A stretch of DNA of 64,000 nucleotides from Bacteroidales bacterium. GTDB taxonomy: Bacteria > Bacteroidota > Bacteroidia > Bacteroidales > Tenuifilaceae. This document shows positions 19,601-26,671 of the stretch, piece by piece. The translations under genes and the position numbers were made by a program. The stretch spans positions 108,019-172,018 of the forward strand of contig JABFRB010000011.1 in assembly GCA_013141385.1 (NCBI GenBank), read 5' to 3'. Within the stretch, counting starts at the first letter, position 1, and each line of letters begins with the position of its first letter. The notes under the pieces were generated by a model, which was not told where the DNA came from, searched no databases, and worked only from the letters and a program-made list of their open reading frames with translations.

Positions 19601-20196
19601 ATGATAAAGTTCTTATTTCGCTTGAAGGGCATGGTCGAGAAGGTATTGGTGTAAATATTGATATTAGCCGCACAGTAGGCTGGTTCACAACAACATTCCC
19701 AGTTACCCTAAGTATGGAATCTGCAAATGATTTAAGAAGGCAGATCATTGTAAATAAAGATATTATCCATAGAATTCCAGTAAAAGGCCTTGGCTATGGC
19801 TTACTTAAAATGATAAGCGAAAACACCAATAGTGCTTATAAACTGACACCTCAAATTAGTTTTAACTATTTAGGACAATTCGATGAGGATATTAAATTTA
19901 TAAATGATTTTACATTAGCAAAAGAGTCAACTGGTATAACCAATAGCCCTGAAGGATTGCTTTCTTTTGATATTAGTTTCTCCGGCATGGTAAGGAATAA
20001 AAAACTTGAAATTATACTGTCATATAATAAATCGAAGTATAATCATGAAGGAATGGAGTTGCTATTGAACCAATTTAAGCAAGAGTTACTAAATATAGTC
20101 CAGTTTTGTTTATCAAAGGATAACCAAGAAACTACCTCAAGTGATTTTGATTACAAAAACCTTTCAGTGGAAGAACTTGAATCAATATTTGATTAA
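10624..20196 (+). CDS. NRPS3: docking-C-A(Gly)-T-C-A(Asp)-[ThiF in decayed A]-T-E
   Basis: 3190 residues. A TubC-type beta-hairpin docking domain (1-55) opens the protein. The first C domain has HHIISDN (H197-H198-D202, final Gly replaced by Asn). Gly-type A domain: FDIF D707, YGPTE Y802, code D-I-L-Q-L-G-M-I-W-K. Carrier Ser1048. Second C domain: HHAILDG, H1257-H1258. Second A domain: YTSGTTGKPKG from Y1741, D1787, Y1884, code D-L-S-K-L-G-H-I-G-K, close to Asp. It runs to about 2045. Residues about 2070-2640 then hold a decayed A domain interrupted by a ThiF/MoeB/E1-like domain (2116-2412). Carrier GGDSIKA (Ser2686) and an epimerisation domain (HHLVMDG at 2863; RTVGWFT at 3016) follow, so this residue should become D-configured. 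Both carriers have GGDS, the form usual before E domains, though only the second precedes one. The tail LSVEELESIFD looks like a helical COM-type donor for NRPS4. Confidence 0.94.
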   Translation: MKVANLIIKLYKLGIKIQLIDENLDIEANEGVLTEELIGEITKNKKEIISFLKKQQSKNEQLSIINTEKRDYYSLSSAQRRLYVLNQQDKNSTAYNLTSIISLPKDYQKNKIENALIELIKRHDSFRTNFYYLNEEPVQIIHSTVSFQLEVYNCLKNDFYKIYSQFNRPFDLSKDCLLRGAFIEIDGTEKVLLIDMHHIISDNVSASILEKEFISIYNGGKLPPLPLQYKDYSELQKNIIQQARIKNQEAYWLDKFNDEIPVLTLPVDYSREAIQSLEGTSMNLIISGDEAKHIKSFAENQDVTIYMVLLSAFSLFISKISNQNDIVIGTPVAGRQNHNFEDIVGIFINTLALRFKIDSNTTLNEYLNTLKTNTLEAFDNQEYQFEDLIDKVIINRDFSRNPLFDVMFSFVDQTHILDEFSESSEKFNFTTKTSKFDLTLIAVEYENYFLLKFEYSTKLFKQETIERIINYFKHILQQHTNKITSNISDIELITPSQKQQILHDFNKTKKDYPTTKTIHQLIEEQAYRTPSEISVSCNGVVLTYSELNRKAEQLAHYLFQKGYNNGKLVGIMVERSIELVIGILGILKSGCAYLPLDAEHPKERNEKIIKNSEVEVILSNIDGLQLSISEIIDLKNEEIFNRTELKNIIKCKSDDLAYVIYTSGSTGDPKGVMVEHKNVVNFIFGMKEFFDIKEGASLLSLTTISFDIFGLEIYAPLCSGAKVIIGSNEDQKDVKRINQILHENEVSVLQLTPSRLRLILSNTEKPELLSCIKTLLIGGEELPLMLLEEAREVFKGNIYNMYGPTETTIWSTYKNVTGNAQLNIGKPIINTQIRILGQNNSLQPIGISGELCISGDGVARGYYRNPKLTEEKFVEIVDDLGIKTRVYKTGDLARWLPDGDIEFLGRIDQQVKIRGYRVELGEIESILLKHPEVKECVVHIFESNEDKYLCAYIVASKGFDFDSLRSYLIGLLPDYMIPSHFIGVDEIPLTPSGKINRKALPSPQPTRKDDFVKPLTKTQKLLVEIWKEALKLEDVGVKDQFYKVGGDSIKAIRLVNLINKSFNVELQITDLYLNETIEKLSSIISNQNSNRIEEKKTIEKSINELKENILDRIEERQLIEDVYPMSDIEIGMAYHSILDKESGTYLDQMVRQVKIPNFNPQFFEKALNLLCDKHSILRTTLHLEDFQEPVQVVHKKSIVDYQHMDLTGLSGKEQEEYLLQVQKNDKTKGLDIKKLPLWHAKSYSVGNDVIVVLFMCHHAILDGWSDSSLMTELNNVYLKLIEDNSYKPGLLQSTYRNHVVDQIIEKRNEETKEYWIQELKDYKRLEFSKDINIVEEKKIKFVRIDDVLANSIVSLANEFGTNVKNIYFAAYIDIIRRFSYKKDFVVGIVSNTRPVCTDGDKILGCFLNTVPVNITLQPNITNENFLKYIISKLNVLVFYDKLPLAEIQKLVGEDSSDKNPFFDTLFNFIDFHIFNDIEETKAVDYLGIKGNVRINTLFDFSIDRTFSETSLLLLYTNSIITDSRAEEICNCFITTLKRFVSNSEEQLGNDKVFSDEEKNELLYSFNNTENTNSNFNQVSKIINKIFREHSNKTAIVVPVVVEDMHYKYGGSVSKEEIIYDDYTYKYIDQKSNSLVRYLEKKGVRKNSLVGILLEPSVEMIISIVAALKSGFGYMPISSEFPMDRISYMLNDSDAKILISDGLFDLTFNGEVVDVEDEKIYEESTEPIENEVNENDAAYLIYTSGTTGKPKGVLVSQGNLANYVNWFTEKMSITPNDKGILTSSFAFDLGYSSLYTSILSGAELHLPSKDLYLSSSKLIKYIDSNEISYLKLTPSHFNALINSNELRSDNTSNLRLILMGGEPINPIDLKKLFNIKKEIVVVNHYGPTEATIGCITKTIKSDIVEEYSLQPVIGSPIDNAKALILDDDGGILPIGILGELCISGKGVAMGYLNKPELTHSKFIQVDKIDGKVYRTGDKAKWQFNGDIDFLGRVDNQIKIRGYRVELGEIESSLKKSNLVRDAIVIAKQNSNGDKYICAYIIKEKEKVENCCSCNNTSDLRIDYSDLPSIISNKSAENAEEDFIVTSNTSLNFSDVNSKVTSIAHSISSSFDNKYSLNNSERERYKRQILLDSWGLSSQEKLKATVVFVAGAGGGASPTLMQLALAGFGKIKVCDFDEVELSNLNRQFMHDESRLGRNKALSAQETLSKVNPNIEVIPITEKLTRDNVMRLVGDSAIIFDMFDGVQDKFILSECAVRKGIPHVISAMTDINAYSAVFHTPHTPCYHCVFDRDRLYALVNGMKKNDESYKKNPLAVVSSSLFVSAGLGVSEALKIVLGLGVPAYNTFFYYNSKGTDRISEMSTYRSMTYSFSDFFREISKEQGFDWEVGWRGRYLEEIKIKKDPNCPVCGASAKINELVSENDIQSKPATSKSFLTNVINENNCVSICLSDEVAMSLSILAIIKAGKSLCILDPKQLDNDLRNIVITSGTRIIITDNSTLDRAERLRNSVNRNIKIVNIDTIPSDTQANLNQPENKNLSYFYSDNNNEIKSIQLSKLSTWLAEEESSTSKKDLIILKKIYNSLLNNRKLVLDRSLFNSGDISTVLNQELLKHLPEYMLPAMYIEINSIPLTPNGKVNIKALPEPLQVLDEEIEKPQDEKEEIILQVWQEVLGRDIISITDNFFRIGGDSIKAIQISARLNKVGYKLEMADLLRLATIKSVANVIKKSTLVIDQSDVTGDVLLTPIQKEYFKDNFDLHYRNMAVMFHSPNGLSEEEIRAVFNKLVQHHDMLRSTFTNVDGNVIQAIAPVGNSVPLSIYNLKGDKNAADRIEELATQIHASFDLSKAPLIKLGLFKLDDGDRLLISIHHLVMDGISWRILFEDISILLNQYRKNEKLTLPLKTNSFKQWSDKLHEYSSSDALIKEREYWEKLDISVTRPVPEDFKGDNRIKNSNSIIYEFDTDVTSNLLSEANNAFGTEVNDLLLSALSLSIHRLYGYDKVLISLEGHGREGIGVNIDISRTVGWFTTTFPVTLSMESANDLRRQIIVNKDIIHRIPVKGLGYGLLKMISENTNSAYKLTPQISFNYLGQFDEDIKFINDFTLAKESTGITNSPEGLLSFDISFSGMVRNKKLEIILSYNKSKYNHEGMELLLNQFKQELLNIVQFCLSKDNQETTSSDFDYKNLSVEELESIFD
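16831..18543 (+). other. ThiF/E1-like domain inserted in a decayed A domain within NRPS3
   Basis: Part of NRPS3, residues about 2070-2640. ThiF/MoeB hallmarks: ERYKRQIL start at 2121, nucleotide loop GAGGGAS at 2149-2155, DFDEVELSNLNRQ at 2173-2185, GRNKA with K2197, FDMFDG with D2238 and D2241, and two Cys pairs C2282/C2285 (CYHC) and C2403/C2406 (CPVC) that suit a zinc site. On both sides are remains of an A domain: an A1-like SDVNSKVTSIAH before it (2092-2103), and after it an A2-like AIIKAGKSLCILDP (about 2458), an A3 loop decayed to YSDNNNEIKS (2539), an A5-like YNSLLNNRKLVL (about 2576-2587), and an intact A10 LTPNGKVNIKALP (K2632). E1-like enzymes adenylate carboxylates. This one may act on the nearby carrier-bound Asp (inference). 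Confidence 0.85.
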
Positions 20197-20248
20197 TCCT
20201 ACATCTTTTTAATATATTTCTTTTCTATTTAAACTACATAGCTTAATT

Positions 20249-23200
20249 ATGTTAGCAAAAGAGAATATTCAGAATATCTATACCTTATCACCATTGCAGG
20301 AGGGTATGTATTTTCATTCATTATACAACGATGACAATGCATATCAAGAACAGGTATCTTATAGAGTGAGAGCAGACTTGGATATTCAATGTGTTGAGAA
20401 GAGTTTAAATGATTTGATAGTTGGACATGATATACTAAGAACTGTTTTTATAAATAAATCCGAAAAAATACTTCAAGTTGTCCTCAGGAAAAGAGATATA
20501 AAAATATATTTCAAGGATATATCTGGAACACAGGGTATCGATGAATTTCTTTCAGACTATAAGCAAACTGTTAGAAATGAAAAGTTTGATTTAGGAGTTG
20601 ATTTACTTTTAAAAGTAGCCGTTATTAAGTGCTCAGATAATGAGTTTGAGATAATATGGACATTTCATCATATCCTAATGGATGGATGGTGTATGGGTTT
20701 GCTGAATATCGAATTCTTGGAAATTTACTTTGCAAATATTCAGAATAAACCTCTGAAAAAAGAGCCCGTAGGTCAGTTTGGAGTTTATATAAAATGGTTA
20801 GAGAAACAGAATAAAGATAAAGCACTTGAATTTTGGAGAAACTACCTATCGGGATTTGATAGATTAAGTACAGTGCCTGTTTTAATGAATGATAATACCA
20901 ATTCTGAAATCTACGATCCTTGCTCATATAAGATAAAACTTGATGAAGTAAATTCTAAAGAATTAATTGGAATTGCCCTAAACAATCAAGCAACCATTAG
21001 TACAGTATTCCAAGCAATTTGGGCAGTATTGCTAAGTAAGTATAATAATTGCAATGATATAGTTTTTGGAACAGTAGTTTCTGGTAGACCTCCCGAAATT
21101 ATTGATGTAGAAAAGATTATTGGTCTATTTATTAATACAATTCCACAACGAATAAAAATAAATGGAAGCGATACTTTTATTGAACTCTTAAAACAAGTTC
21201 ATTCAGACACAATAAGTTGTAAACCTTACCATTATTCCTCTTTAGCCGAAATTCAAAGAGAATCAGGACTCCCTGATGGGTTGTTTGATAATATTCTTGT
21301 ATTTGAGAACTACCCAATTTATCAGGAATTGGACTCTGTTATGCAAGATAACTCGGGAGAACATGAGTTTAAGGTGGTTAATTTTGATATGATTGAACAA
21401 ACAAATTACCATATCAACGTATCCATAATCCCTGGTGATTCTATTACTTTACAATTTGACTTTAATAAGAATAAATACGGCTCAGATACAATCTTGAAAG
21501 TTGCTGAACATTTTCAGCAATGTGTAAATGAAATTGTTAATCATCGAGATAAGAAAATTAAAGAAATATCTATTTTATCAATTGATGAAAAAGAAAAAAT
21601 ATTGAATGGTTTTAATTCTAATTATAAAATAGTCAATACCGAAAAAACAGTTATAAATTTATTTCAAGAGCAGGTAACTAAGCACCCAGATAGAATTTCA
21701 ACAATAATAAATCAGAATTATTTTACTTATAAAGAAATAGATAAAAGATCTGATTCCCTCGCTATTTATTTAAAAGATAAAGGTGTTACAAGAAACACAA
21801 TTGTTGGAATATACCTAGATAGATCACAGGATGTCATTATTTCGATTTTGGGTATACTAAAAGCAGGTGGAGCATTCCTTACAATTGATTCAACCTATCC
21901 TCCCGATAAAACAAAATATATTATCAAGGATAGTAACACGAAATACCTTATATCACATCAAGACTTAACATCTGGTATTATTTCTGCAATTAGCGATATC
22001 ATCTATTTAGATCAGATTTCAGAATACGAAAATAATCAAAAGCCTGAGGTGATTAATGCACCAGATGATTTGGCTTACATTATTTACACGTCTGGCTCTA
22101 CCGGTCAGCCAAAGGGTGTTATGATTGATCATGCGCAGCTAATGTCAGTTACAAATGCATGGACTGTGGGTTATGATTTAAACGAATTTGAAATAAAACT
22201 TTTACAAATTGCCAGTTTTTCATTCGATGTATTTGTAGGAGATATATCAAGATCTTTGTTCAACGGAGGATGCATGGTAATTTGTGACAGTGAACAAAGA
22301 ATGGATCTAATACTTCTCCAAAACCTATTTATAAAACACAACATTAGCATTGTTGAATCAACACCATCATTGTTAATCCCCTTAATGGATTACATGTATG
22401 ATGCTAAAACAAAAATTAAAGCTTTAAAACTTCTAATAATTGGATCTGATGTTTGTAATAGTACAGAATTTTCAAGATTGAAAAGTAGATATGGAAATAG
22501 TTTCAGAATAATTAATAGCTATGGAACCACTGAAACAACTATCGATTCAAGTTTTTATGAGTGTTTAAGTGCTGATTCTATGAATGGTACGCTTAAAGCG
22601 GGTACGGTGCCTATAGGAAATCCAATGCGAAATACCAAGTATTATATATTAGATAATAATCAATCATACGTTCCAATTGGGGTACTTGGCGATTTATATA
22701 TTGCAGGGAATGGGGTGGGACGTGGTTATCTCAATAAAATTGAACTATCCGATGAAAAATTTAATTATTACTTAAATGATAATCAACGACTTTATAAAAC
22801 TGGAGATGTCGCAAAATGGTTGCCAGATGGAAATGTTGATTTTATAGGAAGAATAGACAATCAGGTAAAAATTAGAGGTTTTAGAGTTGAACTAGGCGAA
22901 ATAGAATCGGCAATATTAAAATATGGTGGTATTGAGAAGGCTATAGTATTAGTGAATGAGGATGCTAATAAAACTAAATACTTATGTGCTTACATTAAGC
23001 ATAAGAGCATTATTAATCAATCGGCATTATTATCATTCTTAAAAGGAATGTTGCCAAATTATATGCTTCCAGCATTATTTATTAAAATTGATGATGTACC
23101 ACTTACTGCTAATTCAAAAATAGATATTAACGCTTTGCCCAAACCTCAAATAGTTAATAATAATATTATTGAAAAGGCAAACAACGAAAACGAGCAAAAA

Positions 23201-26200
23201 CTAATTTCTATTTGGTCGGAGGTGCTACTTATAGATATTGATAGAATTGGAAGAAATTCAGATTTCTTTGAACTTGGAGGACATTCTTTAAAAGTTATAC
23301 TATTAATTGCCAAAATATACAAGCAATTTGAAGTTAAAATTACAGTTAAAGAAGTATTTGAAAACCCTTTACTTAGTGGTTTGGCAGATATAATCAACAA
23401 GAATGATAAAAAGAAATATATTTCAATTAGTAAAGCCGTAAATAAAGAGTTCTATAAATTATCATCTGCACAAAAGCGATTGTATTTGCTACAGCAATTG
23501 GATTTGGATTCCACCGCATATAATATGCCCAATTTCCTACCCTTGGAGCTAGGAATGAATATTTCGAAGATACAAGAGGTTTTCAATCAGCTTATGATGC
23601 GCCACGAGACTTTCCGAACAAGTATAGAAATGGTTGGTGAAGAGCCCATGCAGCGAATACACGATAATGTAGAATTGAAAATTCAAGAAATTCACATAGA
23701 AAAAGGGGAGGAGCAAGCCACCAAAAATAAATTCATACAGGCTTTCGATTTATCAAAGGCTCCAATGTTAAGAGTGGCACTGGTTGAGGTTCACGGAGCG
23801 GGAAGTCACTTAATGATAGACATGCACCATGTTATTTGTGATGGAATTTCGCACGATATCTTAGAGCAGGAATTTAGGGCACTATGCTCTGGGAAAACGC
23901 TACCCCCATTAAAATTGCAGTATAAAGATTATAGTGAGTGGCAATGCAGCGATGAACACAAAGAATGGGAAAAGAAACAGGAATCATATTGGTTAAAGAA
24001 ATTTGAAGGTGAAATACCAGTTTTAAACCTTCCTACAGATTTTATACGCCCTGCTATACAAAGTTATGATGGAGCGAATATAAACTTTACCTTGAGCAAT
24101 GAAGAAACTGCAAGTATTAAATCACTTGCAAAAGAAAGTGGTTTAACCAATTACATGGCCGTTTTATCGGCATTTACTATTCTTCTTTCGAAATTGAGTG
24201 GTCAAGAAGATATAATTGTAGGTAGCCCAATTGTAGGCCGTAATCATATTGATTTAGAGCGAATAGTTGGAATGTTTGTGAATACATTGGCTTTACGAAA
24301 CGAAGTAAAAGGCGATACAACGATAAGAGCATTTTTGGAGAATGTAAAACAAACAGCAATTGAGTCATTTGATAATTCCGATTACCAATTTGAGGATTTG
24401 GTGGAGAAGGTATCAGTAAGAAGGGATATGAGTCGCAATCCAGTGTTTGTTGTAATATTTACTATGATCAACCAGGAGGAATACAGTGAAAATTTATCAT
24501 ATATAATTGAAAAGGAATTCAAACATACACTCGGAATATCAAAATTTGATTTGAACTTAACCACTGTCGATTTTGGATCTCAAATATTAATGAATATTGA
24601 ATATTGTACTAAGTTATTCAAGGCAGAAAGTATTGATCTTTACATTGGTTATTTAAAGCGTATTATAAAGGGAATATCGGAAAATATTGATCAACCCATT
24701 TCGGCGATTGAGATGCTAGGTGTTGAGGAGAAGCATCAGCTGTTGTATGATTTTAACAATACTACAACAAATTACCCTATTGATAAATCTGTAAAATTAA
24801 TAGTGGAAGAAATATCCGCTAAATTCCCTGATAATATTGCATTGAGCTATGGACAAACTCAAATAAGTTATAATGAGTTTAATAATAGAAGTAATCAACT
24901 CGCTAGACAAATAATAGCAAAGGGAATACAGCAGGGCGATGTGGTTGGTTTAATAGCTGAAAGATCCGAATTACTTATCATAGCAATATTTGGTATAATT
25001 AAAGCAGGAGCAGCATATTTACCCATTAGCTTCGATTGGCCTGAAGAACGTATTCAATTTCTATTATCTGATACAGGCTGCTCGTTAATTCTTTATGAAA
25101 AAGGGTTAGTGGAACTTAAAGATTTTAATGCAGATACACTCGATATTACTATCCCTGACTTATTTGAAGGAAAATCAGAAAATATAGACTTTTCAGTAGA
25201 AGCATCAAATCCAATATATATAATCTATACATCAGGAACTACAGGAGTTCCAAAGGGTGTTTTAACAACCCACAGTAATGTAACACGCGTTGTCCTTGAT
25301 AACCATTACCTATCCTTGGCGAACAGTGACAAAATATTGCAATTATCTAGTTATACATTCGATGGATCTGTTTTTGATATATATGGAGCGTTGTTAAATG
25401 GGGGTAATCTAGTGGTTGTTGGTAGTAATGATATATTAGAAGTGGATTTATTATTGAATATTATTTCAAAAAAGCAAGTTTCTGTATTCTTCCTTACAAC
25501 CGCACTGTTTAATACTCTTGTTGATTATGGTATAGATAGATTAAAAGATGTTAAAAAGATACTATTTGGTGGCGAGCGGATATCAAAACAACATGCAACC
25601 CTTGCATTAAAGGAGTTAGGCAAAGGAAAACTTGTTCATGTATATGGACCAACAGAAACTACTGTATATGCAAGCTATCATAATATCGATGAAATTGATA
25701 ATGAAAGGGAAACAATACCTATAGGTAAACCATTATCTAATACAACAATTTACTTGTTAGATAAATCACGGAAACTTGTTGCCAAGGGAACTCCCGGAGA
25801 AATTTATATTGGAGGCACAGGTAATGCAAAAGGTTACCTTAATAGAGTTGATTTATCAAACGAGAAATTTGTCATTAACCCATATAAAGAAGGCGATATC
25901 CTTTATAAAACGGGAGATTTAGCGAGAATGCTACAGGATGGTAGTGTCGAGTTTATGGGTCGGATTGATCATCAGGTTAAAATTCGAGGATATAGGATAG
26001 AACTCGGTGAAATTGAAGCACATTTATTGAGATATTCAGGAATTGATGAGGTTTGCGTTGTTCTTTTCGAAAATAATGAAGATAAATATATCTGTGCGTA
26101 TTATATTGCCAAAACGGACATTGATTTTAATGAACTAAAATCATTTCTAAGTAAATCAATCCCGGTATATATGATTCCTTCCTATTTTGTTGAACTTGAG

Positions 26201-26602
26201 AAATTTCCATTAAATGAAAACGGAAAAATTAACAAAAAAGAACTACCACAACCATCGAATGAATCAATAAATTATGCTGAATTTGTTGCCCCCAAGGATG
26301 GTGTTGAAAGGGACGTTGCAGATGTTTGGGAAGATGTTTTAAAAAGAAGCAGCATAGGGGTTAACGAAAACTTCTTTGATGTTGGCGGTAATTCATTAAA
26401 AATCATCGAACTAAAAAGTAAATTAAGTAAGAGGTTAAATATTGAAATAACTGTTGTTGAACTATTTGAAAATGCTACCATAAGTTCGTTTGTATCATCT
26501 TTAAATAGGAAAAAGAAAAATGCTGATGATGAACAATTTCAGGATGCTGGAACAATAGTAAATGAAACAATTGATATGTTTGAAAATATTGTTAGCAACT
26601 GA
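20249..26602 (+). CDS. NRPS4: C-A(Orn)-T-C-A(Ile)-T
   Basis: 2117 residues. The first C domain has HHILMDG (H140-H141-D145) and an N-terminus (NIQNIYTLSPLQEGM) typical of an acceptor COM region. It follows the epimerising module of NRPS3 and so is probably of the D-to-L condensing type. First A domain: FDVF D660, YGTTE in place of YGPTE, code D-V-G-E-I-G-S-I-D-K, which equals the Orn code of the gramicidin S synthetase family. Carrier Ser1013. The second C domain has HHVICDG at H1193. Second A domain: FDGS D1705, code D-G-F-F-L-G-V-V-Y-K, equal to a known Ile code. Carrier Ser2049. The C-terminal 25 residues look like an amphipathic helix, suited to handing the chain to the ketosynthase of the next protein. 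It lies 52 bp after NRPS3 and 69 bp before the PKS gene. Confidence 0.95.
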   Translation: MLAKENIQNIYTLSPLQEGMYFHSLYNDDNAYQEQVSYRVRADLDIQCVEKSLNDLIVGHDILRTVFINKSEKILQVVLRKRDIKIYFKDISGTQGIDEFLSDYKQTVRNEKFDLGVDLLLKVAVIKCSDNEFEIIWTFHHILMDGWCMGLLNIEFLEIYFANIQNKPLKKEPVGQFGVYIKWLEKQNKDKALEFWRNYLSGFDRLSTVPVLMNDNTNSEIYDPCSYKIKLDEVNSKELIGIALNNQATISTVFQAIWAVLLSKYNNCNDIVFGTVVSGRPPEIIDVEKIIGLFINTIPQRIKINGSDTFIELLKQVHSDTISCKPYHYSSLAEIQRESGLPDGLFDNILVFENYPIYQELDSVMQDNSGEHEFKVVNFDMIEQTNYHINVSIIPGDSITLQFDFNKNKYGSDTILKVAEHFQQCVNEIVNHRDKKIKEISILSIDEKEKILNGFNSNYKIVNTEKTVINLFQEQVTKHPDRISTIINQNYFTYKEIDKRSDSLAIYLKDKGVTRNTIVGIYLDRSQDVIISILGILKAGGAFLTIDSTYPPDKTKYIIKDSNTKYLISHQDLTSGIISAISDIIYLDQISEYENNQKPEVINAPDDLAYIIYTSGSTGQPKGVMIDHAQLMSVTNAWTVGYDLNEFEIKLLQIASFSFDVFVGDISRSLFNGGCMVICDSEQRMDLILLQNLFIKHNISIVESTPSLLIPLMDYMYDAKTKIKALKLLIIGSDVCNSTEFSRLKSRYGNSFRIINSYGTTETTIDSSFYECLSADSMNGTLKAGTVPIGNPMRNTKYYILDNNQSYVPIGVLGDLYIAGNGVGRGYLNKIELSDEKFNYYLNDNQRLYKTGDVAKWLPDGNVDFIGRIDNQVKIRGFRVELGEIESAILKYGGIEKAIVLVNEDANKTKYLCAYIKHKSIINQSALLSFLKGMLPNYMLPALFIKIDDVPLTANSKIDINALPKPQIVNNNIIEKANNENEQKLISIWSEVLLIDIDRIGRNSDFFELGGHSLKVILLIAKIYKQFEVKITVKEVFENPLLSGLADIINKNDKKKYISISKAVNKEFYKLSSAQKRLYLLQQLDLDSTAYNMPNFLPLELGMNISKIQEVFNQLMMRHETFRTSIEMVGEEPMQRIHDNVELKIQEIHIEKGEEQATKNKFIQAFDLSKAPMLRVALVEVHGAGSHLMIDMHHVICDGISHDILEQEFRALCSGKTLPPLKLQYKDYSEWQCSDEHKEWEKKQESYWLKKFEGEIPVLNLPTDFIRPAIQSYDGANINFTLSNEETASIKSLAKESGLTNYMAVLSAFTILLSKLSGQEDIIVGSPIVGRNHIDLERIVGMFVNTLALRNEVKGDTTIRAFLENVKQTAIESFDNSDYQFEDLVEKVSVRRDMSRNPVFVVIFTMINQEEYSENLSYIIEKEFKHTLGISKFDLNLTTVDFGSQILMNIEYCTKLFKAESIDLYIGYLKRIIKGISENIDQPISAIEMLGVEEKHQLLYDFNNTTTNYPIDKSVKLIVEEISAKFPDNIALSYGQTQISYNEFNNRSNQLARQIIAKGIQQGDVVGLIAERSELLIIAIFGIIKAGAAYLPISFDWPEERIQFLLSDTGCSLILYEKGLVELKDFNADTLDITIPDLFEGKSENIDFSVEASNPIYIIYTSGTTGVPKGVLTTHSNVTRVVLDNHYLSLANSDKILQLSSYTFDGSVFDIYGALLNGGNLVVVGSNDILEVDLLLNIISKKQVSVFFLTTALFNTLVDYGIDRLKDVKKILFGGERISKQHATLALKELGKGKLVHVYGPTETTVYASYHNIDEIDNERETIPIGKPLSNTTIYLLDKSRKLVAKGTPGEIYIGGTGNAKGYLNRVDLSNEKFVINPYKEGDILYKTGDLARMLQDGSVEFMGRIDHQVKIRGYRIELGEIEAHLLRYSGIDEVCVVLFENNEDKYICAYYIAKTDIDFNELKSFLSKSIPVYMIPSYFVELEKFPLNENGKINKKELPQPSNESINYAEFVAPKDGVERDVADVWEDVLKRSSIGVNENFFDVGGNSLKIIELKSKLSKRLNIEITVVELFENATISSFVSSLNRKKKNADDEQFQDAGTIVNETIDMFENIVSN

Positions 26603-26671
26603 TTCAAATAGCAGTACTTTAATGAAAGCGATTTTTTTGTTGGATTACCTTTTTAGAAAGTTCAAATAAAT